Notes under the pieces: model-generated | Told to the model about the DNA's origin: nothing | The model's database searches: none | Seen by the model: the letters and a program-made list of their open reading frames with translations, nothing else | Made by a program: the position numbers and the translations under genes | Shown: piece after piece, positions 7,451 to 14,642 of the stretch | How the letters are laid out: every line of letters begins with the position of its first letter | How positions within the stretch are numbered: position 1 is the first letter of the stretch | Origin: a virus | Virus record (IMG/VR): IMGVR_UViG_3300042301_000402 | Location: 1-30,250 of that record | Reading direction: 5' to 3' (one strand) | Length of the DNA stretch: 30,250 bases

Positions 7451-8463
7451 TGAGTAAGTTTGCCGACGCTATTGCAGCGGCAGCAGCGGCCACACCGATG
7501 GGTAACGGTTCAGTACCTATAGTACTTGGAAGAACTTTGTTCATTGATGGTGATGGCCTTGCCTACTACTGCGCTGGGCGTGATGGTACCACGGCAGGCG
7601 AAGCGCGTGAAATGTTAAGGAACAAGATCGCGTCAGCCCGCCGTGCGTCAAGTGCTGAGAACGTAGTGGTCCTTCTTACGGCTAGCGGTAGCAACAAAGG
7701 GCACCGCTATGCTATAGCTCGGGCCAAGCCGTACCAAGGGCAGCGGGTTAACAGCCGCCGCCCAGCTAACTGGCAGGTACTGCGTGACTACATGACAAGC
7801 ACGGACTTCCCGTACCCTGTTGTGTCAACTAGCGTAGCTGAGGCTGATGACTTGTTTGCACTCAACGCCTACCAGAACCCTAGCGGTACTGTCATATACA
7901 CCCAAGACAAAGACATGCGTATGCTGCCCGGTTGGCACCTTAACTGGTCCGACCACCGTATGTACTACTCAGGTGTTGTTGGTGGCTCTGTGATCGACAG
8001 CGTGTTCGATGGCAAGCAATACGGTATCAAGTGGTTCTGGTTGCAGATGCTACAAGGGGACCAAGCTGACAACATACCCGGACTACCGAAGTACAGACCA
8101 GCCCCCGGTGATGCACCCAAGCTGATAGGCGAAGCCACAGCAGCAAAAGAGCTTATCAACCACACCAACAGCACCTACCCATACCACGTAGCTTCGTTAT
8201 ACCGCAGCTACTACGAGGATAGGTGGCTTGTGGAAATGCTTGAGCAGGCAGCACTACTGTGGCTACGTAGAAAGCCCGAGGCTTGGGATGATTGTGCGCT
8301 AGCAGGTGGCCCGATGTACCCGCTTATGGAAGTGTATGCTGACAGCGAAGAGCGCCTAAAGGCATACGAAGAAATACAAGGGAGAGTAGATGCAGCAAAC
8401 GAACTCAACGCCTGTGCGGCTCAAGTCAACGCAGATAGCCAAGGCACGGCAGGAACTAGCTGA
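7450..8463 (+). CDS. 5'-3' exonuclease (FEN/PIN-like, T7 gp6-type)
   Basis: Predicted to remove RNA primers and to degrade DNA into nucleotides. All metal-binding clusters of the family are visible: FIDGDG (D33, D35), AEADD (E131, D133, D134), TQDKDM (D153, D155) and GDQADNIPG (D204, D207). At 337 residues it is slightly longer than T7 gp6 (300), partly through an Ala-rich N-terminus. ATG 7450 overlaps the upstream stop by one base. A copy of the putative phage promoter lies inside codons 20-26, and the residues it encodes (GSVPIVLG) precede the first catalytic motif, so the site is tolerated in a non-conserved leader. The 3' end overlaps the endonuclease VII gene by 74 bases. Confidence 0.92.
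   Translation: MSKFADAIAAAAAATPMGNGSVPIVLGRTLFIDGDGLAYYCAGRDGTTAGEAREMLRNKIASARRASSAENVVVLLTASGSNKGHRYAIARAKPYQGQRVNSRRPANWQVLRDYMTSTDFPYPVVSTSVAEADDLFALNAYQNPSGTVIYTQDKDMRMLPGWHLNWSDHRMYYSGVVGGSVIDSVFDGKQYGIKWFWLQMLQGDQADNIPGLPKYRPAPGDAPKLIGEATAAKELINHTNSTYPYHVASLYRSYYEDRWLVEMLEQAALLWLRRKPEAWDDCALAGGPMYPLMEVYADSEERLKAYEEIQGRVDAANELNACAAQVNADSQGTAGTS
7509..7525 (+). promoter_or_regulatory. Putative phage RNA polymerase promoter 2 (inside the exonuclease gene)
   Basis: TTCAGTACCTATAGTAC, identical over 17 bases to the copies at 13982 and 17262. It is inside the coding sequence of the exonuclease gene, codons 20-26. If it acts on the + strand, its transcript would serve endonuclease VII and downstream genes, since no good in-frame exonuclease start follows it before the first catalytic motif. 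Confidence 0.65.
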
Positions 8464-8794
8464 CATGCAGGGAGGTAGATGTGCCATGTGCCATCTACCG
8501 CTAAGCAAGCCAGTGCTAGATCATGACCATAGCACAGGGGCTGTTCGTGGTACGTTGCACTCAGGGTGTAATTCCCTGCTGGGCAAGGTCGAGAACAACT
8601 ACAAACGCTACGGTGTAATGAACCTGTCCGCTTTCCTTAACGGGGCGGCGGCTTACTTGCAACGTCATACTACCAATCAAACCGGGTGGCTTCACAACAC
8701 TCACAAAACAGATGACGAAAAACGAATCAATCGAAACGCAAAAGCCAGAGCCGCAAGAGCAATCAGCAAACTTGTCACCGACAGACACGGATGA
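8390..8794 (+). CDS. Endonuclease VII, Holliday-junction/debranching nuclease
   Basis: A 134-residue His-Me finger nuclease predicted to resolve branched DNA before packaging. Zinc ligands are C31, C34, probably H57, and C60; the catalytic set is VLDHDH (D44, H45) and N61 in GCNSLLGK. This matches the T4 endonuclease VII layout, with His in place of one Cys. Unlike the other two HNH proteins in the window, its composition matches its neighbours and its site among replication genes is the standard one, so it is taken as the resident enzyme. The start overlaps the exonuclease gene by 74 bases, supported by GGGAGAG a few bases before ATG 8390. The C-terminus is basic and predicted helical. Confidence 0.88.
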   Translation: MQQTNSTPVRLKSTQIAKARQELADMQGGRCAMCHLPLSKPVLDHDHSTGAVRGTLHSGCNSLLGKVENNYKRYGVMNLSAFLNGAAAYLQRHTTNQTGWLHNTHKTDDEKRINRNAKARAARAISKLVTDRHG

Positions 8795-8852
8795 CTTCGA
8801 GCTAGGACAGGCTTGCACCACACAGCATGAAACCTGCGAGAGTTGCCAATGA
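8712..8852 (+). CDS. Small acidic unknown protein (46 residues)
   Basis: ATG 8712 opens 46 codons ending at TGA 8850-8852, which overlaps the next start as ATGA. The product is rich in Glu, Gln, Pro and Thr, then ends with a Cys-containing tail (C36, C42, C45). The first 83 bases lie inside the endonuclease VII gene in another frame. The exact stop-start coupling argues for a real gene; the long overlap argues against. No family is recognised. Confidence 0.45.
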   Translation: MTKNESIETQKPEPQEQSANLSPTDTDDFELGQACTTQHETCESCQ

Positions 8853-9631
8853 CCGGACCACGCATCAAGACGCTGGACATTGAAACCAGCCCCATTGTTG
8901 CGTATGTCTGGTCGTTGTGGAAGGTCACGGTAGGTCTGAACCAGATCGTTAAGGAGTGGACTATCCTCTCCTATTGCGTGAAAGACTTAGGCAGCAAGCG
9001 CCTGCGTTATGTGGACACAAGCAAGAAGGCGGACCCGCGTGATGACTACGACTTGCTCGTGTCGTTGCACGCTGAGCTTACTGATTGCGACATTGTGATT
9101 GCACAGAACGGTAAGGCGTTTGACTTGAAGAAGATCAATGCACGCTTCATCGAGGCTGGGCTACCGCCCGTACCACCGCTCAAGGTTATCGACACCATGC
9201 TAGTGGCTAAGGATGTAGCCAAGTTCACAAGCAACAAGTTGGAGTGGCTTAGCAAGCATCTGACTGATACGCCGAAGTACGCACACTCTGAGTTCCCAGG
9301 CATGGAGTTGTGGACGGAATGCTTAAAGGGAAACCCTAAGGCATGGCGCGTCATGAAGAAGTACAACTGCATTGACGTACCTGCTACTGAGAAGTTGTAC
9401 CTCAAGCTGCGCCCATACATGGTTGGTCATCCCAACCTTGCCAACTACTACGACGACGACACCATGCGGTGTCCACGTTGTGCTAGTACAGACCTCAAGG
9501 TTATGCACAAGCCAGCCCTTACACAGGCCGGTAAGTATAGCCTATACCAATGCTCATGCTGCGGTGGATTTGCTAGAAGCAGGTACACCAAGAACAGCAA
9601 GAGTAAGAGGCTGAGCCTACTTAGTAACTAG
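8849..9631 (+). CDS. DnaQ-like 3'-5' exonuclease with C-terminal zinc ribbon
   Basis: Predicted metal-dependent exonuclease of the RNase H-like/DnaQ fold. Motif I is LDIET (D10, E12), motif II is GKAFDLKKIN (D92), and motif III is YNCID (Y172, D176), the YxxxD form. A four-cysteine ribbon follows at C208/C211 and C235/C238, a likely nucleic-acid-binding module. It is separate from the polymerase's own proofreading domain and may trim DNA or RNA in recombination or host DNA breakdown; the substrate is unknown. The start is ATG 8849, overlapping the previous stop (ATGA); TTG 8843 two codons earlier is less likely. A strong hairpin follows the stop. Confidence 0.85.
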   Translation: MTGPRIKTLDIETSPIVAYVWSLWKVTVGLNQIVKEWTILSYCVKDLGSKRLRYVDTSKKADPRDDYDLLVSLHAELTDCDIVIAQNGKAFDLKKINARFIEAGLPPVPPLKVIDTMLVAKDVAKFTSNKLEWLSKHLTDTPKYAHSEFPGMELWTECLKGNPKAWRVMKKYNCIDVPATEKLYLKLRPYMVGHPNLANYYDDDTMRCPRCASTDLKVMHKPALTQAGKYSLYQCSCCGGFARSRYTKNSKSKRLSLLSN

Positions 9632-9632
9632 G

Positions 9633-9662
9633 ATAGATACGGCCCTGAGTGGTCGTATCTAT
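9633..9662 (+). terminator. Strong hairpin after the DnaQ-like gene (possible terminator or RNA processing site)
   Basis: ATAGATACGGCC (9633-9644), a 6-base loop, then GGTCGTATCTAT (9651-9662): a 12 bp stem with one G-U pair. It fills most of the 53-base gap before the next gene. No T-run follows, so a classic intrinsic terminator is unlikely; an RNase III-type processing site or mRNA-stabilising structure fits as well. Confidence 0.5.
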
Positions 9663-9684
9663 TCGGCATTCGGAGAATGAAAGC

Positions 9685-10191
9685 ATGTCCACAAAGTTCA
9701 TAGCGGGGGAAAGAGTGCGGCGTATAGCTCCCCGCAACGCGCTAGACATTGGAGAAGTATACACCGTTAAGTCGGCTAACACGCTGGGTCAACTAACCTT
9801 CGTAGATCGCATAGGGATTTACGAGCAGTGCAACTTCAAATCTGTGGAAGATACACCAGCAGCGAATAAGCCTATGGTGCTACCTACAGACGCTGCTGTG
9901 CGTAAGGGATTACCTATCACCACAGGCGTACTCGACTACTTCCCGCTAGCTATCGCAGCAGTGGCAGAAGTCAGCAAGGCAGGCAACGACCAGCACAATC
10001 CCGGTCAGCCTCTGCACTGGGCACGGGATAAGTCTACCGACCACCATGACTGCATCGCCCGTCACTTGATTGATCGTGGTACCAAGGACACGGACGGTAT
10101 GAGACACAGCGCCAAACTTGCATGGCGTGCCTTAGCTGCATTGCAGGTAGAGCTTGAGCAAGAGCAAGGGCTGTATCTCGATGCAAAGTAA
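9685..10191 (+). CDS. dATP/dGTP diphosphohydrolase-type protein (DUF5664) with an SH3-like N-terminal module
   Basis: A 168-residue protein with two parts. Residues 60-160 match my recollection of the phage family called DUF5664 or dATP/dGTP diphosphohydrolase N-terminal domain, a MazG-like helical nucleotide pyrophosphohydrolase fold; visible signatures are the AEVSKAGNDQHNPGQPLHWA stretch and, after it, HHDCIARHL and RHSAKLAWRALAAL. Residues 1-55 (KFIAGERVRRIAP, EVYTVKS) form a small beta-rich module resembling the N-terminus of the protein at 863. The likely role is adjusting dNTP pools, by inference from the family. ATG 9685 is chosen because CGGAG at 9670-9674 lies ten bases before it; the longer frame from 9649 would begin in the hairpin. 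It overlaps the next gene by 11 bases. Confidence 0.72.
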   Translation: MSTKFIAGERVRRIAPRNALDIGEVYTVKSANTLGQLTFVDRIGIYEQCNFKSVEDTPAANKPMVLPTDAAVRKGLPITTGVLDYFPLAIAAVAEVSKAGNDQHNPGQPLHWARDKSTDHHDCIARHLIDRGTKDTDGMRHSAKLAWRALAALQVELEQEQGLYLDAK

Positions 10192-10405
10192 ACGACACAG
10201 CCTGTACGAATCTTTGGTAGGTACGCTTGTAGGATACGTGATTAACCTCTGCGTACAGCTTATCGTGTACCCACTATACGGTGCCACTTTCACGTTCTTT
10301 CAGAACATCCAGCTTTGCCTTATCTTCTTGGTGGTCAGCTTAGTGCGCGGATACTGCATCCGTCGCTACTTCAATCGAAAGGTTCGCAATGAGCAACAAG
10401 TTTAA
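10181..10405 (+). CDS. Small membrane protein with two helices (DUF7220-like)
   Basis: A 74-residue protein with two hydrophobic segments, about residues 12-34 (VGTLVGYVINLCVQLIVYPL) and 42-60 (FFQNIQLCLIFLVVSLVRG), flanked by basic residues, so a two-pass inner-membrane protein. The pattern of an SLYES-like start, a GY...Q..V.PL first helix and SL.R.Y..RR.F after the second matches a widespread small phage protein family that I recall as DUF7220. Its function is unknown to me. ATG 10181 is preferred to TTG 10154, because the family pattern begins right after it. It lies inside the replication block and overlaps both neighbours. Confidence 0.75.
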   Translation: MQSKRHSLYESLVGTLVGYVINLCVQLIVYPLYGATFTFFQNIQLCLIFLVVSLVRGYCIRRYFNRKVRNEQQV

Positions 10406-10676
10406 TGCGTATGCGCTGGCTATGGCTATCTATGCTGGGCACGAGGAACTCAGCATCGAGGACTTGGAAGAACGACTGTACAAAACCATGAACGCAGTAT
10501 TCATAGGTAGCGATGAGGTTAAGGCCGACATCTATGCACAGCTAGCAGAAACGCTCACAACCACAACACCTTTCGTAGAAGCAGTGTCTATCATCGAAGC
10601 AGCGATGGACTCAACGCTGTATTACGCCAACACACCACGGAGAAGCAATGGACTACCTAGTACACAAAGCCGTTGA
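10389..10676 (+). CDS. Unknown small acidic protein (95 residues)
   Basis: A 95-residue, mostly helical, acidic protein (HEELSIEDLEERLYKTMNAV, later EAVSIIEAAMDS). There are no Cys residues, no membrane segment and no known motif. It overlaps the membrane protein gene by 17 bases and the ligase gene by 29. The ligase start and its ribosome binding site are inside the 3' end of this gene, so translation of the two is probably coupled. Function not recognised. Confidence 0.6.
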   Translation: MSNKFNAYALAMAIYAGHEELSIEDLEERLYKTMNAVFIGSDEVKADIYAQLAETLTTTTPFVEAVSIIEAAMDSTLYYANTPRRSNGLPSTQSR

Positions 10677-11541
10677 GCTAAGCGCACTGAGTCGCAAGAT
10701 TCAAGATGACCAGACTGAGCACATCTACATCATAAGCCCTAAGTACGATGGTTGTCAAGCCTTGTTCTACTTTGAGGGAGGTAAATACATTTGCTGTAGA
10801 AGCCGCACTGGCGAGTTTGTGCTCAGCATGGACCATATCGGTCGCAGCCTTGTTGACCACTACGGCTCGTACCTTCTGGAAGTACCAACAGTCATATGTG
10901 GGGAGGCGTGGATTCCCGGCCAAGAGTTTCACACAATCAGCGGAGCGTTCCGCAGACACTCCCCGCAACCGCAGCTAGGCTTTGTACCATTCGATAAGGT
11001 TTATAACCTACCCACAGGTCTGACCTGCACCACACCGTACCGGGATAGACTGAGCGATCTTGTAAACTATCGCACCGAAGTACCATCTTTGGTACTGCGC
11101 CCTAAGCGCACGGAAGTATTCGGTACTCTGGCTTACGCCTACGATCAGGCAGTAGAAGCAGCTAAGCACTTCAAGTCCTTGACCGATCAGGGTTACTTTG
11201 ACGGCGTTGTGCTTGCCCGTGCCGATGGTACGTACAAGGCCGGTGCCGGTAAAGGGGGCGAGTTCATAAAGGTCAAGCCACTGCTTAGCGAAACCGTCAA
11301 GGTTACTGCCGTGGTGTCAGACATCGGCGGCAAGACTGGCAAGAACACTTGCGTGCTTATGTTCGAGCTTGACGGTCAGATTCAAAAGGTCAGCACAGGG
11401 CTTACTCAAGCGCAGGCCGACGAGTACGCACAGTACCCAGAGAACATCATCGGCAAGTATATCGAGGTAGAGGCTATGGGTCGCACAGCCACAGACCTGC
11501 TACGTGAGCCGCGCTTCAAAGGAATTCGAACAGACGTATGA
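10648..11541 (+). CDS. ATP-dependent DNA ligase
   Basis: Seals nicks between Okazaki fragments and in repaired DNA through a ligase-AMP intermediate. The adenylated lysine is K32 in PKYDGCQA (motif I). Other motifs are GEAWIPG (motif III Glu), FDGVVLAR (motif IV) and EFIKVKP (motif V), followed by an OB-like C-terminal domain ending in DLLREPRFKGIRTDV. At 297 residues it is somewhat shorter than T7 ligase (359). The usual Arg of motif I (KxDGxR) is Gln37. CGGAGA precedes ATG 10648. Its stop overlaps the RNA polymerase start (ATGA), the same neighbour relation as in phiKMV-type phages. Confidence 0.9.
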   Translation: MDYLVHKAVELSALSRKIQDDQTEHIYIISPKYDGCQALFYFEGGKYICCRSRTGEFVLSMDHIGRSLVDHYGSYLLEVPTVICGEAWIPGQEFHTISGAFRRHSPQPQLGFVPFDKVYNLPTGLTCTTPYRDRLSDLVNYRTEVPSLVLRPKRTEVFGTLAYAYDQAVEAAKHFKSLTDQGYFDGVVLARADGTYKAGAGKGGEFIKVKPLLSETVKVTAVVSDIGGKTGKNTCVLMFELDGQIQKVSTGLTQAQADEYAQYPENIIGKYIEVEAMGRTATDLLREPRFKGIRTDV

Positions 11542-13979
11542 CACTCAAGACGCAGCAGGAGATTGAAGAGACAATGTACTTCGGTGGCATACGTCGCGCC
11601 GAAGCCTCTATGGCCCGAGCAGAAGAGCAGGGCCGTGCCCATCAGAACCCTTACGCTAAGGATATTTTTCGTGAGTACACCCTACCTCTTGCAGCCACCA
11701 TCAAAGCGGACATTGAAGCCAAGCGGGCAGGCCGGCGCCAAGCCCACGTGGCCTTACTTGAGCCGCTCGACCCAGAGGCAGTTGCCGTCCTTGCTGTGCG
11801 CCACACACTCAGCACACTACTTTCCGCCAAGCCCTGCCACCACCGAGAGCTTGCCTCAGGCATCGGCTTGACGGTACACCGAGAGCTAGTCCTAGCCCAG
11901 CTTCATCACGAAGCACCTGACCTGTATCAGACTCTAGCTATGGACTTCGGTAGGCGTATGTCTAAGGATGCACGTCACCGCATGCGTGTGTTCGTTATGC
12001 AGGCCAACAAGAATGGCATCGACATCACCAAGTGGGACTTGGGTAGCCGTGAGCAGGTTGGGTTCTACATCATGGGCTTGCTTGAGGCAGCAGGATTGAT
12101 CGTGCTAGGCAAGGAGATACGCACAGGCCATCGCCGCGATGCGCGTGAGGTACTGGTTCACCCTGAGATTATCGAGGAGATAGACAGGGTTAAGAACTAT
12201 GTGTCCATCACCATGCCCGTGTACGGGCCTTGCGTAGAGCCTCCTCTTGACTGGGGCTTCGGCGTAGTGGGTGGCTTCTATACCCCACAGATGCGCCGAG
12301 TAAACAACCATCTGGTACACGGACGGAGTAAGGCGCGTGAGTTGGGGCGCACTACGGATATGCCTACGGTATTTGCAGCAGTTAACGCGTTACAGCGTAC
12401 AGCCTGGGCAGTTAACACCCGCGTACTAGATACGGTTTACGCCATTGCCAAAGAGTTCTCCACTAAGGAAATAGTGAGTCTGAGCGATAGCCCAGCACCA
12501 CCTAAACCCGAGTGGCTCAAAGAAGAGTGGACTAAGGCACCCCGAGAAGAGTGGCCTGCCGACAAGAAGGTTGAGTTCAAGGACTGGAAGCATGCAACGG
12601 CTGAGTGGCACACACAGCGCAAGTTGATGGGTGTAAAGTACGCACGCTTCTATGCTGCTACTCGCGCTGCTGAAATGTTCAGGGGCTACCCTGCGATTTA
12701 CTTCGTGTACTTTGCAGATAGTCGAGGACGCTTGTACCCGCTGACATACGGACTGAACCCACAAGGCTCTGACCTCAGCAAGGCGTTGACTCATTTCAGC
12801 GAAGCCCTGCCGGTGGATACGCCTGACGCTAAGCGATGGTTCCACGTACAAGGAGCTAACAAGTGGGGCTTCGACAAGGCTACACTAGATGACCGCATGG
12901 CGTGGGTTGTAGAGCGCACTGACCTCATCTTGTCCTTTGCCGACAACCCGGTGGACAACCAAGGTTGGTTAGAAGCTGGCGACCCGTTACAGTTTCTGGC
13001 TTGGTGCTTTGAGTATGCCGATTACGTGCGTAACCCGACCACCTTCAAGTCCCGTATCCCTATCAGCATGGATGGTAGCTGCAATGGGTTGCAGAACCTG
13101 AGCGCCATGTTCCGTGACGAGATTGGTGGCAAGGCTACCAACCTCACTAACAATGCGGTGATGCAAGACATCTACTCCAACGTTGCAGCAGCAGCGACCA
13201 AGCGACTACAGAACGCTGTGGTCGAGGATAGCGAGAAGCACCTGAAGGACATGTGGCTTGCACACGGCATTAGCCGCAAGGCTGTAAAGCGTAGCGTCAT
13301 GACTACTCCCTACGGTGTGACCGAGCGCACTGCTACCGAGTACATCATCGACGACTACCTGCGTGAGGGCCTCGGCCCTACGTTCGATAGCCAAGAGTAC
13401 CGCCGCGCAGCCAAGTTGCTTATGTCTGTTGTGTGGCCTGCTATCGGGGACGTTGTGGTCAAGGGCCGTGAGGCTATGGACTGGCTCAAGAAGTGTGCTA
13501 GGGTTATCATGAAGTCCCGCAAGGATGACGACGAGGTAATCACTTGGACTACGCCTAGCGGTTTTCCTGCTTGCCAGGACTACTTCAAGGCCGAGGTACA
13601 TCGCATCAACACTTGGCTTCATGGCCCCATCAAGATCAGGGTGCTATCAGAGACAGACGAGCCCGACATCAACCGCCACGCCAATGGCTTAGCCCCGAAC
13701 TTCGTTCACAGCCTAGATGCAGCGCACCTGCACCTTACTGCTGCCGATTGTGCTAAGCGCGGTATACCTGCATTGGCTATGATTCACGATGACTACGGGA
13801 CCCACGCAGCGCATGCCCAGGCCCTGTTCGAGTCTATCCGCCAGCAGTTCGTGGCAATGTACCTTGCATGCGACCCGCCTGCCTTGTTGTTGGAGAAGTA
13901 CCCGATGTGTCCTAAACCCCCTGAAAAAGGGTCGTTGGACATTATGGAGATTCTCGAAAGCGACTACTTCTTCTCTTAA
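11538..13979 (+). CDS. T7-like single-subunit DNA-directed RNA polymerase
   Basis: Transcribes phage genes from phage-specific promoters. Motif A is SMDGSCNGLQ (D512, T7 D537), motif B is KRSVMTTPYG (K584 and Y592, T7 K631 and Y639), and motif C is IHDDYGTHA (D751, T7 D812). The C-terminus SDYFFS aligns with the T7 foot residues SDFAFA. In the specificity loop, HRINTWLHGPIKIR keeps the T7 R746 and N748 equivalents (R689, N691) but has R701 where T7 has Q758, which predicts a different promoter sequence. At 813 residues it is shorter than T7's 883, mostly N-terminal. It lies directly before the structural genes, the hallmark of the phiKMV group. A promoter copy begins just after its stop. Confidence 0.96.
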   Translation: MTLKTQQEIEETMYFGGIRRAEASMARAEEQGRAHQNPYAKDIFREYTLPLAATIKADIEAKRAGRRQAHVALLEPLDPEAVAVLAVRHTLSTLLSAKPCHHRELASGIGLTVHRELVLAQLHHEAPDLYQTLAMDFGRRMSKDARHRMRVFVMQANKNGIDITKWDLGSREQVGFYIMGLLEAAGLIVLGKEIRTGHRRDAREVLVHPEIIEEIDRVKNYVSITMPVYGPCVEPPLDWGFGVVGGFYTPQMRRVNNHLVHGRSKARELGRTTDMPTVFAAVNALQRTAWAVNTRVLDTVYAIAKEFSTKEIVSLSDSPAPPKPEWLKEEWTKAPREEWPADKKVEFKDWKHATAEWHTQRKLMGVKYARFYAATRAAEMFRGYPAIYFVYFADSRGRLYPLTYGLNPQGSDLSKALTHFSEALPVDTPDAKRWFHVQGANKWGFDKATLDDRMAWVVERTDLILSFADNPVDNQGWLEAGDPLQFLAWCFEYADYVRNPTTFKSRIPISMDGSCNGLQNLSAMFRDEIGGKATNLTNNAVMQDIYSNVAAAATKRLQNAVVEDSEKHLKDMWLAHGISRKAVKRSVMTTPYGVTERTATEYIIDDYLREGLGPTFDSQEYRRAAKLLMSVVWPAIGDVVVKGREAMDWLKKCARVIMKSRKDDDEVITWTTPSGFPACQDYFKAEVHRINTWLHGPIKIRVLSETDEPDINRHANGLAPNFVHSLDAAHLHLTAADCAKRGIPALAMIHDDYGTHAAHAQALFESIRQQFVAMYLACDPPALLLEKYPMCPKPPEKGSLDIMEILESDYFFS

Positions 13980-13980
13980 A

Positions 13981-13998
13981 TTTCAGTACCTATAGTAC
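13981..13998 (+). promoter_or_regulatory. Putative phage RNA polymerase promoter 3
   Basis: TTTCAGTACCTATAGTAC in the 34-base gap between the RNA polymerase stop and the first gene of the structural block. It is identical over all 18 bases to the copy at 17261. Placement right after the polymerase gene suits a late promoter driving head genes. Confidence 0.72.
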
Positions 13999-14013
13999 GC
14001 AACTAGGAACACT

Positions 14014-14211
14014 ATGACACAACTGTTACAACAAAGCGTAGTTAGGCTTCAGGCAGAAGTCTATCAACAACTTGAAGACAAGCTCTCACGGAGCATGGTA
14101 TCGGCCACAACAACAGAACTAGAAGCTGGCTTCAAGCTTGGCGTGGAGCATGTGCTACAGCACTTGCGTAAGGGTTTTGTGGTTAACACGAGTGGGCCGA
14201 GGCCGGTATGA
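14014..14211 (+). CDS. Unknown small helical protein (65 residues)
   Basis: First gene after the promoter at 13981. The 65-residue product is helical, with long amphipathic stretches (QSVVRLQAEVYQQLEDKL, then ELEAGFKLGVEHVLQHLRKG), and has no membrane segment or Cys. Phages of the phiKMV type usually have a small gene of this kind between RNA polymerase and the virion genes, but its role is not known to me. AGGAA precedes ATG 14014; the stop overlaps the next start (ATGA). Confidence 0.65.
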   Translation: MTQLLQQSVVRLQAEVYQQLEDKLSRSMVSATTTELEAGFKLGVEHVLQHLRKGFVVNTSGPRPV

Positions 14212-14642
14212 ACCTAGTCACGGATAAGATGTGGCCTGAGATTAGGGCCGCCTTGGTTAAGTTCTACGAGCTTGTGCAGAAGCATCCTGAGTACTACACT
14301 TGGGCGTACGGTCTTGAGTTCGAGAAGGCGTGTTGGTCTATACGTCACGCTGTAGCAATGGGCAAGGTCTACTACATTGACGGCTACATAGTGTGCATTG
14401 ATGTAGTAACTCCTTGGTACAGCGAAAAGCCTGTCCTACAAGAGTGGTTGACGTTACGCATAGAGACAAATCGCAGTAACGGTGGGTGCGAAAGAATCCC
14501 TCAAGCTCTGCGCGACCTAGCTGTAGAACTTGGCTGTGCTATTGTGATGACTGCTGATAGCTCTGCTGTTAGTGTCATGGAGGATACATACAAGGCCAAT
14601 GGCTACAAGCCTTTGACCCGTTCTTTTTACTCGGAGGTATAA
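14208..14642 (+). CDS. GNAT-fold-like protein, possible virion-associated protein
   Basis: A 144-residue protein whose order of elements resembles a GNAT acetyltransferase: strands around YYIDGYIVCIDVVTPW, then LRIE, a helix LRDLAVELGC, a strand AIVMTAD, and an EDTYKANGYKPL segment before a final strand. The classic acetyl-CoA loop (Q/R-x-x-G-x-G/A) is not clear, so enzymatic activity is doubtful. In T7-like phages a GNAT-like protein occurs among the internal virion or head-assembly proteins, and its position just before the portal block would fit. It overlaps both neighbours (ATGA, TAATG). Confidence 0.55.
   Translation: MNLVTDKMWPEIRAALVKFYELVQKHPEYYTWAYGLEFEKACWSIRHAVAMGKVYYIDGYIVCIDVVTPWYSEKPVLQEWLTLRIETNRSNGGCERIPQALRDLAVELGCAIVMTADSSAVSVMEDTYKANGYKPLTRSFYSEV

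Noticed and set aside
11085-11102. Inverted repeat AGTACCATCTTTGGTACT in the ligase gene, resembling part of the promoter motif
   Set aside because: It lacks the CTATA core and lies inside a conserved coding region with no block start nearby.
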